From Kiloniellales bacterium (GTDB lineage Bacteria; Pseudomonadota; Alphaproteobacteria; Kiloniellales; JAKSBE01): DNA of 33,622 nucleotides. The DNA lies in assembly GCA_028282935.1 (NCBI GenBank), contig JANQGU010000187.1, positions 1 to 33,622 on the forward strand, written 5' to 3'. Below the pieces are notes generated by a model that had not been told where the DNA came from, did not search any database, and worked only from the letters and a program-made list of their open reading frames with translations. Every line of letters starts with the position of its first letter. The stretch's first letter is position 1. Below are positions 14,954 through 22,242 of this stretch, in pieces. The position numbers and the translations under genes are program-made.

Positions 14954-17857
14954 CTAGTTGCTTATGACCGCCAAGGAAGCTGCCGAAATCGCCAGCTTGC
15001 TCATGATCTCCACCAAGGTCACCGAGAACGCCGTCAGGTCGAAGGGTTTCGGATCGCGCGGTACGACGATGGTGCTACCTGGGGGGATTTGCGCCGCGTC
15101 GTAGTTCCAGGAGGAGACCGAGATCGGTTGCGCCTCGCCGTTGGGCAGGACCACGAAGATCCGGCCCTCGTCGGCAGCTTGCTGGGTGCCGCCGGCCGCC
15201 CGGATGTAGGCGTCCGCCGCCTTGCCCGAGCGGAACTGAATGGTGCCCGGGTTGAGCACCTCCCCGCTGACCGTGACGTGGTTCGGCCGCTTGGGCACGT
15301 GCAGACGGTCGCCGGGCTCCAGGATGGTATCCAGTTCGGGGCGCGCGTCGAGCACCGTCGGATCGGCCTCCACGACCACGCGGCCCACGGCCTCGGTCTG
15401 GCGCAGCCGGCTGGCCAGATCGCGGACCGCCAAGACGACCGCCTGCGGGTTGGTGTCGCCCTTCTGCTGGATGTTGCCGCTGGCCAAGGCCTCGGCCAGG
15501 CCCGACTCCAGGTCGAGCGCCGCGCGCTGGAAGGCCGCCTGCTCCTGCTCCTTGACCCGGGATCGGGTGAAGACCGAACCCTCGGGATAGGACTCCGAGG
15601 TCAGGCCGCCGGCCCGCGCCACGATCTCCGAGAGCTTCTCGCCCCGGCGGATCGTGTAGACCCCGGGCCGCTTGAACTCGCCGGACAGGAACACGCTGCC
15701 GGCGTCGCGCTGCGAGAAGCGCGGGTTGAAGCGCACGATGTCACCGGGATGCAAGGGCACCCTGGCCAGCGAGTCCTTGCGGGCGTCGATGGTGTTGCGG
15801 ACCGACGACTGGCTGCCGCCGTCCTCGGTCACCTCGAAGCGGGACAGTTCGATCTGGGCCAGGTCGACCTCGGGGGTCAGGCCCCCGACGACCGGCACCA
15901 GGGCGCCTGCCGAGGTCCCCGGCGCGACCGGATAGACGCCCGGAATGCGCACCTCGCCCTGGACCGCCACGACGTAGTCGAGGACGAAGGGCAGCAGGTT
16001 GGGATAGCGGTCGAAGATCTCCGGGCAGCGCCCGCTGACCGGGACCGCCGCCTCGGTCTCGGGATTGAGGAAGAGCCGTGCCTTGGCGAAGCGCTCGGAG
16101 CGGCTGCGCGAGACCACCGAGGCCAGGCTGTAGAGCCCCTTGCAGGCGGAGAGCCCGGAGGCCGAGGGGTCGCCGACCAACGGCGATCCGGCGGTGTGCC
16201 CGACCGGCCGCGCCAAACCTCCTCGCCTCGTGTCGGCTCGCGGCCCGAGGGCGGCGGCGGAAAAGCCGTCCCGCTCGCTCTCCAGCAGGTCGCGGGCCGA
16301 GAGGCCGCCGCCGTCCGTGGCCTCGCCGCCCAGCCCGACGCCGCCGAAGAGCTCGCCGGCGATGACCTCATCGGGGTTCTCGCCGTCGATCACCGCCTGC
16401 ACCGCGGCAGAGGACAGGAAGCGGACGTCGTCCATGCCGAGGACGATCAAACGGTCGTTGGGCTTCAGCGGCACGTCCGACTCTCCGGCGGCCACGCGGC
16501 CGAGGTCGAGCGGCACCAGGTGCCTGGCCTTGGTCACGGGATCCGTAGTCTCCAGCGCCGCGAACAGCAGGTAGGGATTCTCCTTCAGGATGTCGGAGGC
16601 GTTGACCACGCTGCCGACGGTCCGGTCCCAGCGCAGCGAGCGCGGGCCGGGCACAGAGACGTGGCCGTCGACGAAGAAGGCGCCTTCCCAGGAATAGCCC
16701 ATCTTGGCGACCAGGATCATGTCGCCGCGCCGTATCGGGGCGCCTTGCGGGTCGTCGACCTCGAGCACCGTGTCGCCACCCTCCTCGTCCGAGGTCATCA
16801 CCAGGTAGCGGTAGCCGGAGGGTCGCAGCGTACCGCCGGCCATGTCGACCGCTTCGCCGACGCTCATGTCGTCGGCCCGGCCGTTGACCTCGTAGATCCC
16901 CGGCCGCTGCACGTCCCCGGCGACGCCAATGGTCTTGCCGATCGGCGGCACGAAGACCCGGTCGCCCTCCATCAGGGCGAGTTCGTCGTCGAGCTGCCCG
17001 GTCAGCAGCAGGTCGTAGAGGTCGACCCCGAAGGAACGCCCGCCGCGGATCAGCTGGATGTGCCGCATCGAGCCGGACTTCTGGACACCCCCGGCCGAGG
17101 CGATGGCGTCGAAGACGCTGGCCACGCCGGTCATGCGATGGACGCCCGGCTGCCTGACCTGGCCCAGCACCATGACCGGGAAGTTGCGGACCCGGCCCAG
17201 GGAGACGAAGACCTCGGTGCGCAGCAAGGAGGCCTCGGCCTGGCGTTCCAGCTCTTCGCGGAACTGCCCGAAGCTGAGGCCGGCCGCCGGCACCGGCGGC
17301 ATGTTCGGGAGGAAGATCTGGCCCTCGCGGTCGACCGCCGTGCGATAGCTTTCGTTGCTCTGCCCGCGGAAGGTGATGACCAGCTCGTCACCGATGCCCA
17401 GGCGATAGCTGTCGTTGATCGCCCCGCCGGTGCCCGGCTCCTGCAGGCCCGAGAGGTTGCCCAGAAGATCGTAGCCGAACTGCTCGAGGGGCTTCTTGCC
17501 GAACTCCGGCGCCTGAACGGCGATCCGCTCGGCGTAGTCGTCCTCGAGGCGGGAGGCCGCTTCCGGCCGCAGGGGATAGGCATGCTGGGTGACGACCCGG
17601 CCATCCAGCTCCATGGAATCGACCGGCGAGACGATTTCCCTGGTCGTCTCGTTGAGCAGCGGCGGTTGAGTTCCGCCGAGACGCTGCTGCAAGGATGGAT
17701 CCAGGCGCCGCAGGTCCTCGGTGAAGGACTGCGCCATCGCGTGGTCGACAGGCGGAAGCAAGACGGCCAATATGGCCAAGCCAAGTAACAGTGCCGCTAC
17801 CGGGGTAAAGCCATTGCCTTTGCCCGCGCGCCAGACCTTTGGACCATGTGGAAACAT
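14954..17857 (-). CDS. Wza-like polysaccharide export protein with multiple SLBB modules
   Basis: 967 residues; the usual Wza length is about 380. Signal sequence at about 16-43 (PVAALLLGLAILAVLLPPVDHAMA). Polysaccharide export domain at about 148-223 (YRLGIGDELVITFRGQSNES). Roughly six SLBB or beta-grasp modules follow, marked by VLGQVRQPGVHRM, GVAGDVQRPGIYEV, VDGHVSVPGPRSL, VQGEVRIPGVYPV, LSGEFKRPGVYTI and VSGEVLNPGTIQF. A hydrophobic C-terminal helix (MSKLAISAASLAVI) is like the outer-membrane-spanning helix of Wza. There is no lipobox cysteine after the signal. I chose the ATG at 17857 because the GGGGGGG tract is about 7 nt upstream; an ATG at 17863 is too close to it. The extra SLBB modules may stand in for GfcC/YjbG, which I do not see separately. 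Confidence 0.88.
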   Translation of the reverse strand: MFPHGPKVWRAGKGNGFTPVAALLLGLAILAVLLPPVDHAMAQSFTEDLRRLDPSLQQRLGGTQPPLLNETTREIVSPVDSMELDGRVVTQHAYPLRPEAASRLEDDYAERIAVQAPEFGKKPLEQFGYDLLGNLSGLQEPGTGGAINDSYRLGIGDELVITFRGQSNESYRTAVDREGQIFLPNMPPVPAAGLSFGQFREELERQAEASLLRTEVFVSLGRVRNFPVMVLGQVRQPGVHRMTGVASVFDAIASAGGVQKSGSMRHIQLIRGGRSFGVDLYDLLLTGQLDDELALMEGDRVFVPPIGKTIGVAGDVQRPGIYEVNGRADDMSVGEAVDMAGGTLRPSGYRYLVMTSDEEGGDTVLEVDDPQGAPIRRGDMILVAKMGYSWEGAFFVDGHVSVPGPRSLRWDRTVGSVVNASDILKENPYLLFAALETTDPVTKARHLVPLDLGRVAAGESDVPLKPNDRLIVLGMDDVRFLSSAAVQAVIDGENPDEVIAGELFGGVGLGGEATDGGGLSARDLLESERDGFSAAALGPRADTRRGGLARPVGHTAGSPLVGDPSASGLSACKGLYSLASVVSRSRSERFAKARLFLNPETEAAVPVSGRCPEIFDRYPNLLPFVLDYVVAVQGEVRIPGVYPVAPGTSAGALVPVVGGLTPEVDLAQIELSRFEVTEDGGSQSSVRNTIDARKDSLARVPLHPGDIVRFNPRFSQRDAGSVFLSGEFKRPGVYTIRRGEKLSEIVARAGGLTSESYPEGSVFTRSRVKEQEQAAFQRAALDLESGLAEALASGNIQQKGDTNPQAVVLAVRDLASRLRQTEAVGRVVVEADPTVLDARPELDTILEPGDRLHVPKRPNHVTVSGEVLNPGTIQFRSGKAADAYIRAAGGTQQAADEGRIFVVLPNGEAQPISVSSWNYDAAQIPPGSTIVVPRDPKPFDLTAFSVTLVEIMSKLAISAASLAVISN

Positions 17858-17858
17858 G
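17855..17858. promoter_or_regulatory. Shared palindromic CATG forming both divergent start codons
   Basis: The plus-strand ATG at 17856-17858 starts the YjbF-type lipoprotein, and the minus-strand ATG at 17857-17855 starts the SLBB protein. With no intergenic DNA, each promoter must lie inside the other gene. The AT-rich 17930-18120 stretch inside yjbF is the likely promoter region for the minus-strand operon (inference). Confidence 0.6.
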
Positions 17859-18551
17859 ACCATTCCCCCCCATTTCTCTTTATCTCGACGCCTCGCCTTG
17901 TTGACCGCTTCAAGCTTTTTAGTTTCGGCCTGCTCGGAAACAATTGATTCAGCGAGCGAAAGTTTCGGCCTAATTGTCGGCGGTCAGGAAGGAGCCCCTA
18001 TAAGTCGAGATAAAGTCAATTCTATACCATATGCTTCTATCGCCGCCAAGATCGGCAAAGGGCCTAGATCACTAATTATTTTAGGAAAGGTTAACGGCGA
18101 CAATCTTCATTGGATTACGGCGGACCGAAAAGCACTTGTTACGCGCAATGGCCGTCTGGTCCAAACGGCGGGCCTGCAGGCCAATCTGCGCCGCAGCCGG
18201 CTTCTCGACGAGGATCCCCTGTCCGGGGCCCTGTCCGGGCCGGGCGCGGACGCCGAGACGGCAGCGGCGGCGCGCTTCCGGCGGCTGCTGGACTTCGACC
18301 AGCCCCAGCGCTACGGCATCATGATCGCATCCCGCTTCCAGGATCTCGGGCCGGAGTCCCTGGTCATCGCCGAGCTCGAATGGGACACCCGGCATGTCCG
18401 CGAGACCTGCACGGCCCGGGAGATCGACTGGCGCTTCCAGAACGACTATTGGATCGACCGCCAATACGGGCTGGTCTGGAAGAGCGTCCAGCACTTCCAC
18501 CCGGAGATGCCGCCGGTCGTGATGGAGCTGCTCAAGCCACCCGCCCGCTGA
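17856..18551 (+). CDS. yjbF: YjbF/GfcB-family lipoprotein
   Basis: 231 residues. Lipoprotein signal: basic SRR, hydrophobic LALLTASSF, lipobox VSAC with C26 as the lipidated residue. The mature part has family-like blocks GLIVGGQEG, IPYASIAAKIGKGPRSLIIL, WITADRKALVTRNGRLVQTAG and the aromatic end YWIDRQYGLVWKSVQHFHP. YjbF/GfcB are periplasmic-facing lipoproteins of exopolysaccharide or group 4 capsule export. The start ATG at 17856 overlaps the start codon of the divergent SLBB gene within one CATG. Codons for residues about 25-90 (17930-18120) are far richer in A/T than the rest. No good ribosome site is seen (only TGGAAAC), but the signal peptide fixes the start well. Confidence 0.83.
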   Translation: MTIPPHFSLSRRLALLTASSFLVSACSETIDSASESFGLIVGGQEGAPISRDKVNSIPYASIAAKIGKGPRSLIILGKVNGDNLHWITADRKALVTRNGRLVQTAGLQANLRRSRLLDEDPLSGALSGPGADAETAAAARFRRLLDFDQPQRYGIMIASRFQDLGPESLVIAELEWDTRHVRETCTAREIDWRFQNDYWIDRQYGLVWKSVQHFHPEMPPVVMELLKPPAR

Positions 18552-18575
18552 CCCCCCGGCCCTCTGACCCCCGGC

Positions 18576-19427
18576 TCAGCCGGCACCTTCTCTCAGCTTG
18601 GCCAGATGGCCCAGGCCGCCGGCCCGGGACCCGGTCGGGAAGGCCCGCCCGGCGTGGCGCTGCCTGTAGAGCTCGAGGGCGGCCGCCAGCTCCGGCTCGC
18701 CGAAGTCCGGCCAGAGGCAGTCGACGAAGATCAGGTCGCTGTGCGCGGCCTGCCAAAGCAGGAAGTTCGACAGGCGCTGCTCGCCACTGGTCCGGATGAT
18801 CAGGTCGGGGTCGGGCACGTCGGGAAGCTGCAGCGCCCCGCGAAAGCAGGCCTCGTCGATCTGCTCCGGCGCCAAGGCGCCCGCCAGGGCGGCGGCGGCC
18901 AGACGCCGCGCGGCCGCCGCCAGTTCCTGCCGGCCGCCGTAGCTGAGGGCGACGATCAGATCGAGCCGCCCTTCCCCGGCCGTGGCGGCCTCCGCTTCGG
19001 CCAGCAGGTCGACGACGTCGGGCGGCAGGCGCTCGCGATCGCCCAGGGTCCGAAGCCGAACCCCTTGATGCTGAAGTGACTCGACCTCACTGCGAAGGAA
19101 GCGGCGCAGGAGCGCCATGAGATGTCCGACCTCCTCCGGCGGACGGCGCCAGTTCTCGGTCGAGAAACCGTAGACGGTCAGATAGCGGAGCCCGAGCTTG
19201 GCCGCGGCCTCGACGCTGCGGCGCAGGGCTTCGACGCCGTGACGGTGCCCCGCGGCACGGGGCAGCCCTCTGGCCCGCGCCCAGCGGCCGTTGCCGTCCA
19301 TGATCAGACCGAGGTGGCGCGGCGCGGCGACCGCCGCCTCGCGGGCAAAGACCTCCCGATCGCGACGATCCCGCGTCCCGCGACCGCTCGGCAGTTGGCG
19401 TTCTCTCTTCGCTGGCGTCGTCGTCAC
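18576..19427 (-). CDS. uppS: Isoprenyl transferase, (di-trans,poly-cis)-undecaprenyl diphosphate synthase type
   Basis: 283 residues from a GTG at 19427, with GGGGGA about 7 nt upstream. Motifs of cis-prenyltransferases are intact: HLGLIMDGNGRWA with catalytic D44, TVYGFSTENWRRP, ALSYGGRQEL, DPDLIIRTSGEQRLSNFLLWQ and LWPDF. The enzyme condenses isopentenyl diphosphate to the C55 carrier used for peptidoglycan and polysaccharides. The canonical copy usually sits beside frr and cdsA; here it is inside an exopolysaccharide locus, so it may be a second, pathway-specific copy. The N-terminus has about 35 extra basic residues. The usual RERRFGG-like end is replaced by RQRHAGRAFPTGSRAGG. It is convergent with yjbF, 24 nt apart. 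Confidence 0.92.
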   Translation of the reverse strand: MTTTPAKRERQLPSGRGTRDRRDREVFAREAAVAAPRHLGLIMDGNGRWARARGLPRAAGHRHGVEALRRSVEAAAKLGLRYLTVYGFSTENWRRPPEEVGHLMALLRRFLRSEVESLQHQGVRLRTLGDRERLPPDVVDLLAEAEAATAGEGRLDLIVALSYGGRQELAAAARRLAAAALAGALAPEQIDEACFRGALQLPDVPDPDLIIRTSGEQRLSNFLLWQAAHSDLIFVDCLWPDFGEPELAAALELYRQRHAGRAFPTGSRAGGLGHLAKLREGAG

Positions 19428-19579
19428 CCGTCGTCCCCCGTCGCAGCCAAGGCTTCACGGCCGGCGTTAACAAGGGCTTAAGACCGCAGCCAAAACACGG
19501 CTTGCGGTGAGTCTAAGAGACGTTCCTCGGTATCGTCGCCGTCCCGGCCCCAGACTTGGGCCGAGGCTTCGGGAGGCCC

Positions 19580-19619
19580 AAAAAGCGAGAGGCCGGGCTG
19601 CCGCTTCCGGCGCCCGGCC
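19580..19619 (-). terminator. Intrinsic terminator of the yjbE-like gene
   Basis: Read on the minus strand, GGCCGGGC (19619-19612) pairs with GCCCGGCC (19598-19591). An inner GCCG/CGGC extension closes a GAAG loop. TCTCGCTTTTT follows, ending at 19580. It begins 29 nt after the stop codon of the small gene at 19648. It should separate that gene from uppS. Confidence 0.75.
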
Positions 19620-19647
19620 CCGAGCCTTCTATGGCGCGATGAACCGC

Positions 19648-19941
19648 TCAGTCGGCGGTCTGGGTCGCGGTCGTCGTGCTGTTGGAGTTGCCGCCGCCGC
19701 CGCCATCGCCGAGCAGCAAGGCCGCCGCCGCACCCCCGCCGGCAACGAAGGGAAGCGCGAAGAGCGCGCCTTCGAACTCGCCGTCAGAGCTGTCCTGGGC
19801 CTGCTGAACCGTCGCCGCCGAGCCGGTGCCGGCCGCTTCCAGGCTACCCTTCTCCACCGTGGTGTCCTGCGCAAAGGCCAAGGCCGGGCCCAGCGCCAAA
19901 GCCGCCGCAGCCACGCCTGCCAAAACCGATTTGTTAACCAT
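19648..19941 (-). CDS. yjbE: YjbE/GfcA-like small secreted Gly/Thr-rich protein
   Basis: 97 residues. A clear signal peptide (SVLAGVAAAALALGPALAFA, cleavage before QDT) is followed by a Ser/Ala/Gly-rich body, a short hydrophobic stretch (ALFALPFVAGGGAAAALLLG) and a GDGGGGGNSNSTTTATQ tail. E. coli YjbE has the same design: signal peptide, Ser/Ala/Thr body and a GGGDGSN...TTTT tail. In E. coli yjbE heads the yjbEFGH exopolysaccharide operon. Its exact role is unknown. GGAGGGGG lies 12 nt before the ATG, a long spacing. It has its own terminator and is probably monocistronic. Similarity rests on composition and layout, so confidence is moderate. Confidence 0.68.
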   Translation of the reverse strand: MVNKSVLAGVAAAALALGPALAFAQDTTVEKGSLEAAGTGSAATVQQAQDSSDGEFEGALFALPFVAGGGAAAALLLGDGGGGGNSNSTTTATQTAD

Positions 19942-20437
19942 AATACCGAGCCCCCTCCAAAGCTATCTCGCAACCTAAAATGCCTACAATCTTGTCGGAA
20001 TTCAAGTGAAAACCTTAACGGAAGGTGAACATCAACTGCCGATATGCCAAAAGGTTAATGTGCCGCTGTAGAATTTAGATCGCGCCGGATCGCGGCGATG
20101 GGAGCCCCGATCCGGCGCGGGGCCTGATCGCAGACGGCTGCCCGATCCGAAGCTCGCTGGTAGATTCTCCGCGGAAGCCGAAGATAACTCTACGCTTTCG
20201 AGCGTTTCCAGGCCGGTAAAACGCAACCTGTAGTAAGGAGCGCCCCGCCTGATCACAACATCGCCGATCATTCAATCAGCCGGCCGCGGCCGTTGTATCG
20301 GGCGTCAGCCGCGAAATAACCTGACCGAATGAACAAGATTCTATGCAGACAAGGCGAAACATTAGTGCTAATTTTTCGTAAAAGAAGGACAAGGCTCTTC
20401 TGGGGGATGAGACTTTGCACAGGGAGGGGCTCGGACG
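19942..20437. other. Divergent intergenic region of the EPS locus
   Basis: About 500 nt between yjbE (-) and the priming transferase (+), without a credible gene. It contains a perfect 12-bp inverted repeat (20081-20092 with 20108-20119), several GATC-centred repeats around it, and an interrupted palindrome ATTAG-TG-CTAAT (20361-20372) about 65 nt before the transferase start. The stretches 19960-20080 and 20320-20400 are AT-rich and are the likely promoter zones. I could not fix a -35/-10 pair with confidence. Confidence 0.55.
20081..20119. repeat. Perfect 12-bp inverted repeat with 15-nt loop
   Basis: CGCGCCGGATCG (20081-20092) is the exact reverse complement of CGATCCGGCGCG (20108-20119). 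No T-run follows on either strand, so it is not a standard intrinsic terminator. It could be a regulator binding site between divergent promoters or an RNA hairpin in the leader of either transcript. Confidence 0.75.
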
Positions 20438-22015
20438 ATGGCCGAGTTGCGAAGGACTCTGGCGGGGGTGGCTTCGGCTACCAGCCTTCGCAAAGCTCCG
20501 AGGGGATCAGTAAGTACCAAGAGCGCGAGCTTCGATTGGCAGATCCTGGCGGCAGACTTTGCGATTATCGCGTTGGGCGTCGGTTTGTTGCGCCCGGCGT
20601 TTCAACTGGTCGATTGGACCGTACTGGGGACCTGGGCGACCGCGTTCTCCGGTGACCTTGCGTCATTTGGGGCGTCATCCGGGCCGGCTCAGGCCTTGGC
20701 CTTGGCCACGGCGCTTGCCAGCGCGGCCGTGGCGACGTGGTACTTCTGGTTTCGCGGTCACTATCTTCGGCGGCGCTCGTCCTGGGACCGGCTCGGCGAT
20801 CTCGCCTTCATCTCCGGCTGCCTGGTCGCCGCGGAGGTTCTCGCCGTCTGGCAGGGCCTGCCCGGCGGACTGCCGCTGCCGGCGGTGCTGCTGCTGTGGG
20901 CGGCCGTCGGCGGGCTCTTGCTGGCGGGACGCCTCGGGCTGCGCCGCTACCTGGAACGAAGGGGCGCCTGGCGGCGTCCGACGGTGATCCTCGGCAGCGG
21001 CCGGCGGGCGCGCGAAGTCGCCCGTGCCGTCGCCGAGGACGACGACCTCGGCCTGGACGTCACCCACATCCTTCAGATTTCGGGATCGAAGCCCTCGGGA
21101 TCGGAACCTGGGGGCGAGCCCGAGACGACCTTGGTCGCCGGCCGCGAGGTGCCCATCCTCGCCACCCAGGACCCCCTGGCGGCGCTGTTCCTGCGGTTCC
21201 GTGACCACGTCATCCTGATCGCGCCGCCGCCCGAGCAGTTCGCGGCGGTCGACAAGCTGGTGCCGACCCTGACCAGCCTCTGTCCGACCGTCGGCGTCGC
21301 GCTCCCGACGGTCGGTCTCGCCGTCGAGGGCGCCGCGACCCAGGTGCTCCTGAAGCGCGACGTCGCGCTGGTCTGGATGCAGAACCGGCTGATGCGCCCG
21401 GAATGGCGGGTCCTGAAGCGCTGCTTCGACGTGATCGCCACGGCCAGCATCCTGATCGTCACCTCGCCGATCCTGCTCGCCGTCGCCCTGCTCATCCGCT
21501 GCCTGGACGGGGCGCCGGTGTTCTTCGCCCAGGAACGCGTGGGCCGCAACGGCAAGATCTTCCGGATGATCAAGTTCCGCACGATGGTCAACGAAGCCGA
21601 GGAGATCCTCGCCGCCTGGAAGGCGGAGCACCCCGAGCGTTGGGCGGCCTACCGGGACAATAACTTCAAGCTCAGCGAGGATCCCAGGGTGACGCCGCTC
21701 GGGCGCCTGCTCCGGCAGACCAGCATCGACGAGTTGCCGCAGCTCTGGAACGCCCTCAGGGGCGACATGAGCCTGGTCGGCCCGCGGCCGCTTCTGCGCC
21801 GCGAGATCGGCGACTACGGCGGCAACATCCAGCTCTACCTGACCGCCCGGCCGGGTCTGTCCGGCCTCTGGCAGGTCAGCGGCCGAAGCGAGACCCGGTT
21901 CTCGGACCGGGCCCAGCTGGACGGCTGGTACGTGCGCAACTGGAGCTTCTGGTACGACATCGTCATCCTGTTCAAGACGGTGCGGATCGTCCTCGGCCGC
22001 GGCGGTGCCTACTGA
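20438..22015 (+). CDS. Undecaprenyl-phosphate sugar phosphotransferase (WbaP/PssY type)
   Basis: 525 residues. GGGAGGGG lies about 9 nt before the ATG. The N-terminal half has several membrane segments (about 33-60, 80-105, 125-170) and a Rossmann-like region starting RRPTVILGSGRRAREVARAV. The C-terminal catalytic sugar transferase domain runs from about 325: KRCFDVIATASILIVTSPIL membrane hairpin, FFAQERVGRNGKIFRMIKFRTMV, then QTSIDELPQLWNAL with the Asp-Glu pair, and DMSLVGPRPLLRREI. It transfers a hexose-1-phosphate, probably glucose or galactose, to undecaprenyl phosphate, the first step of polymer assembly at the inner membrane. It heads the plus-strand EPS genes. Confidence 0.92.
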   Translation: MAELRRTLAGVASATSLRKAPRGSVSTKSASFDWQILAADFAIIALGVGLLRPAFQLVDWTVLGTWATAFSGDLASFGASSGPAQALALATALASAAVATWYFWFRGHYLRRRSSWDRLGDLAFISGCLVAAEVLAVWQGLPGGLPLPAVLLLWAAVGGLLLAGRLGLRRYLERRGAWRRPTVILGSGRRAREVARAVAEDDDLGLDVTHILQISGSKPSGSEPGGEPETTLVAGREVPILATQDPLAALFLRFRDHVILIAPPPEQFAAVDKLVPTLTSLCPTVGVALPTVGLAVEGAATQVLLKRDVALVWMQNRLMRPEWRVLKRCFDVIATASILIVTSPILLAVALLIRCLDGAPVFFAQERVGRNGKIFRMIKFRTMVNEAEEILAAWKAEHPERWAAYRDNNFKLSEDPRVTPLGRLLRQTSIDELPQLWNALRGDMSLVGPRPLLRREIGDYGGNIQLYLTARPGLSGLWQVSGRSETRFSDRAQLDGWYVRNWSFWYDIVILFKTVRIVLGRGGAY

Positions 22016-22035
22016 CGGCGCCGACTGACGGCGCC
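22011..22035 (+). repeat. 13-bp tandem duplication across the stop codon
   Basis: ACTGACGGCGCCG (22011-22023) is followed directly by ACTGACGGCGCC (22024-22035). The first copy contains the TGA stop of the transferase gene (22013-22015) and the second repeats it out of frame. The GGCGCC cores can also pair with each other as a small hairpin. Confidence 0.7.
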
Positions 22036-22144
22036 TGGCCGGCCGCGGCGCGACCGGGATTGCCGTCCTCCTGGTTCTGGGGGTGGTCTTAACCCTGACT
22101 TTATTTGAGGCACACCTTAGCCCTTACTTAACTCGCGCATTTTT

Positions 22145-22153
22145 TGCTATAAT
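22145..22153 (+). promoter_or_regulatory. Extended -10 promoter element upstream of the Wzz-like gene
   Basis: TGCTATAAT at 22145-22153 is a perfect -10 hexamer with an extended TGn motif, in an AT-rich patch after the transferase gene. The -35 region is poor (TTACTT at about 18 nt). It predicts transcription starting near 22160 and a leader of about 80 nt. Confidence 0.55.
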
Positions 22154-22242
22154 TTACAGTGTACCTTGCTTGCGCATGCTTGATGATCCAAGGACCCCCT
22201 TGACGATCGTCGGCGCGAGCGCCGCTCCAGGACGGGAAGCCC

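Noticed and set aside
15089-17788. Open frame of about 900 codons on the plus strand opposite the SLBB export gene
   Set aside because: Product is Arg/Gly/Asp/His-rich low-complexity text without motifs, whereas the minus strand encodes a clear polysaccharide export protein. It is an antisense shadow.
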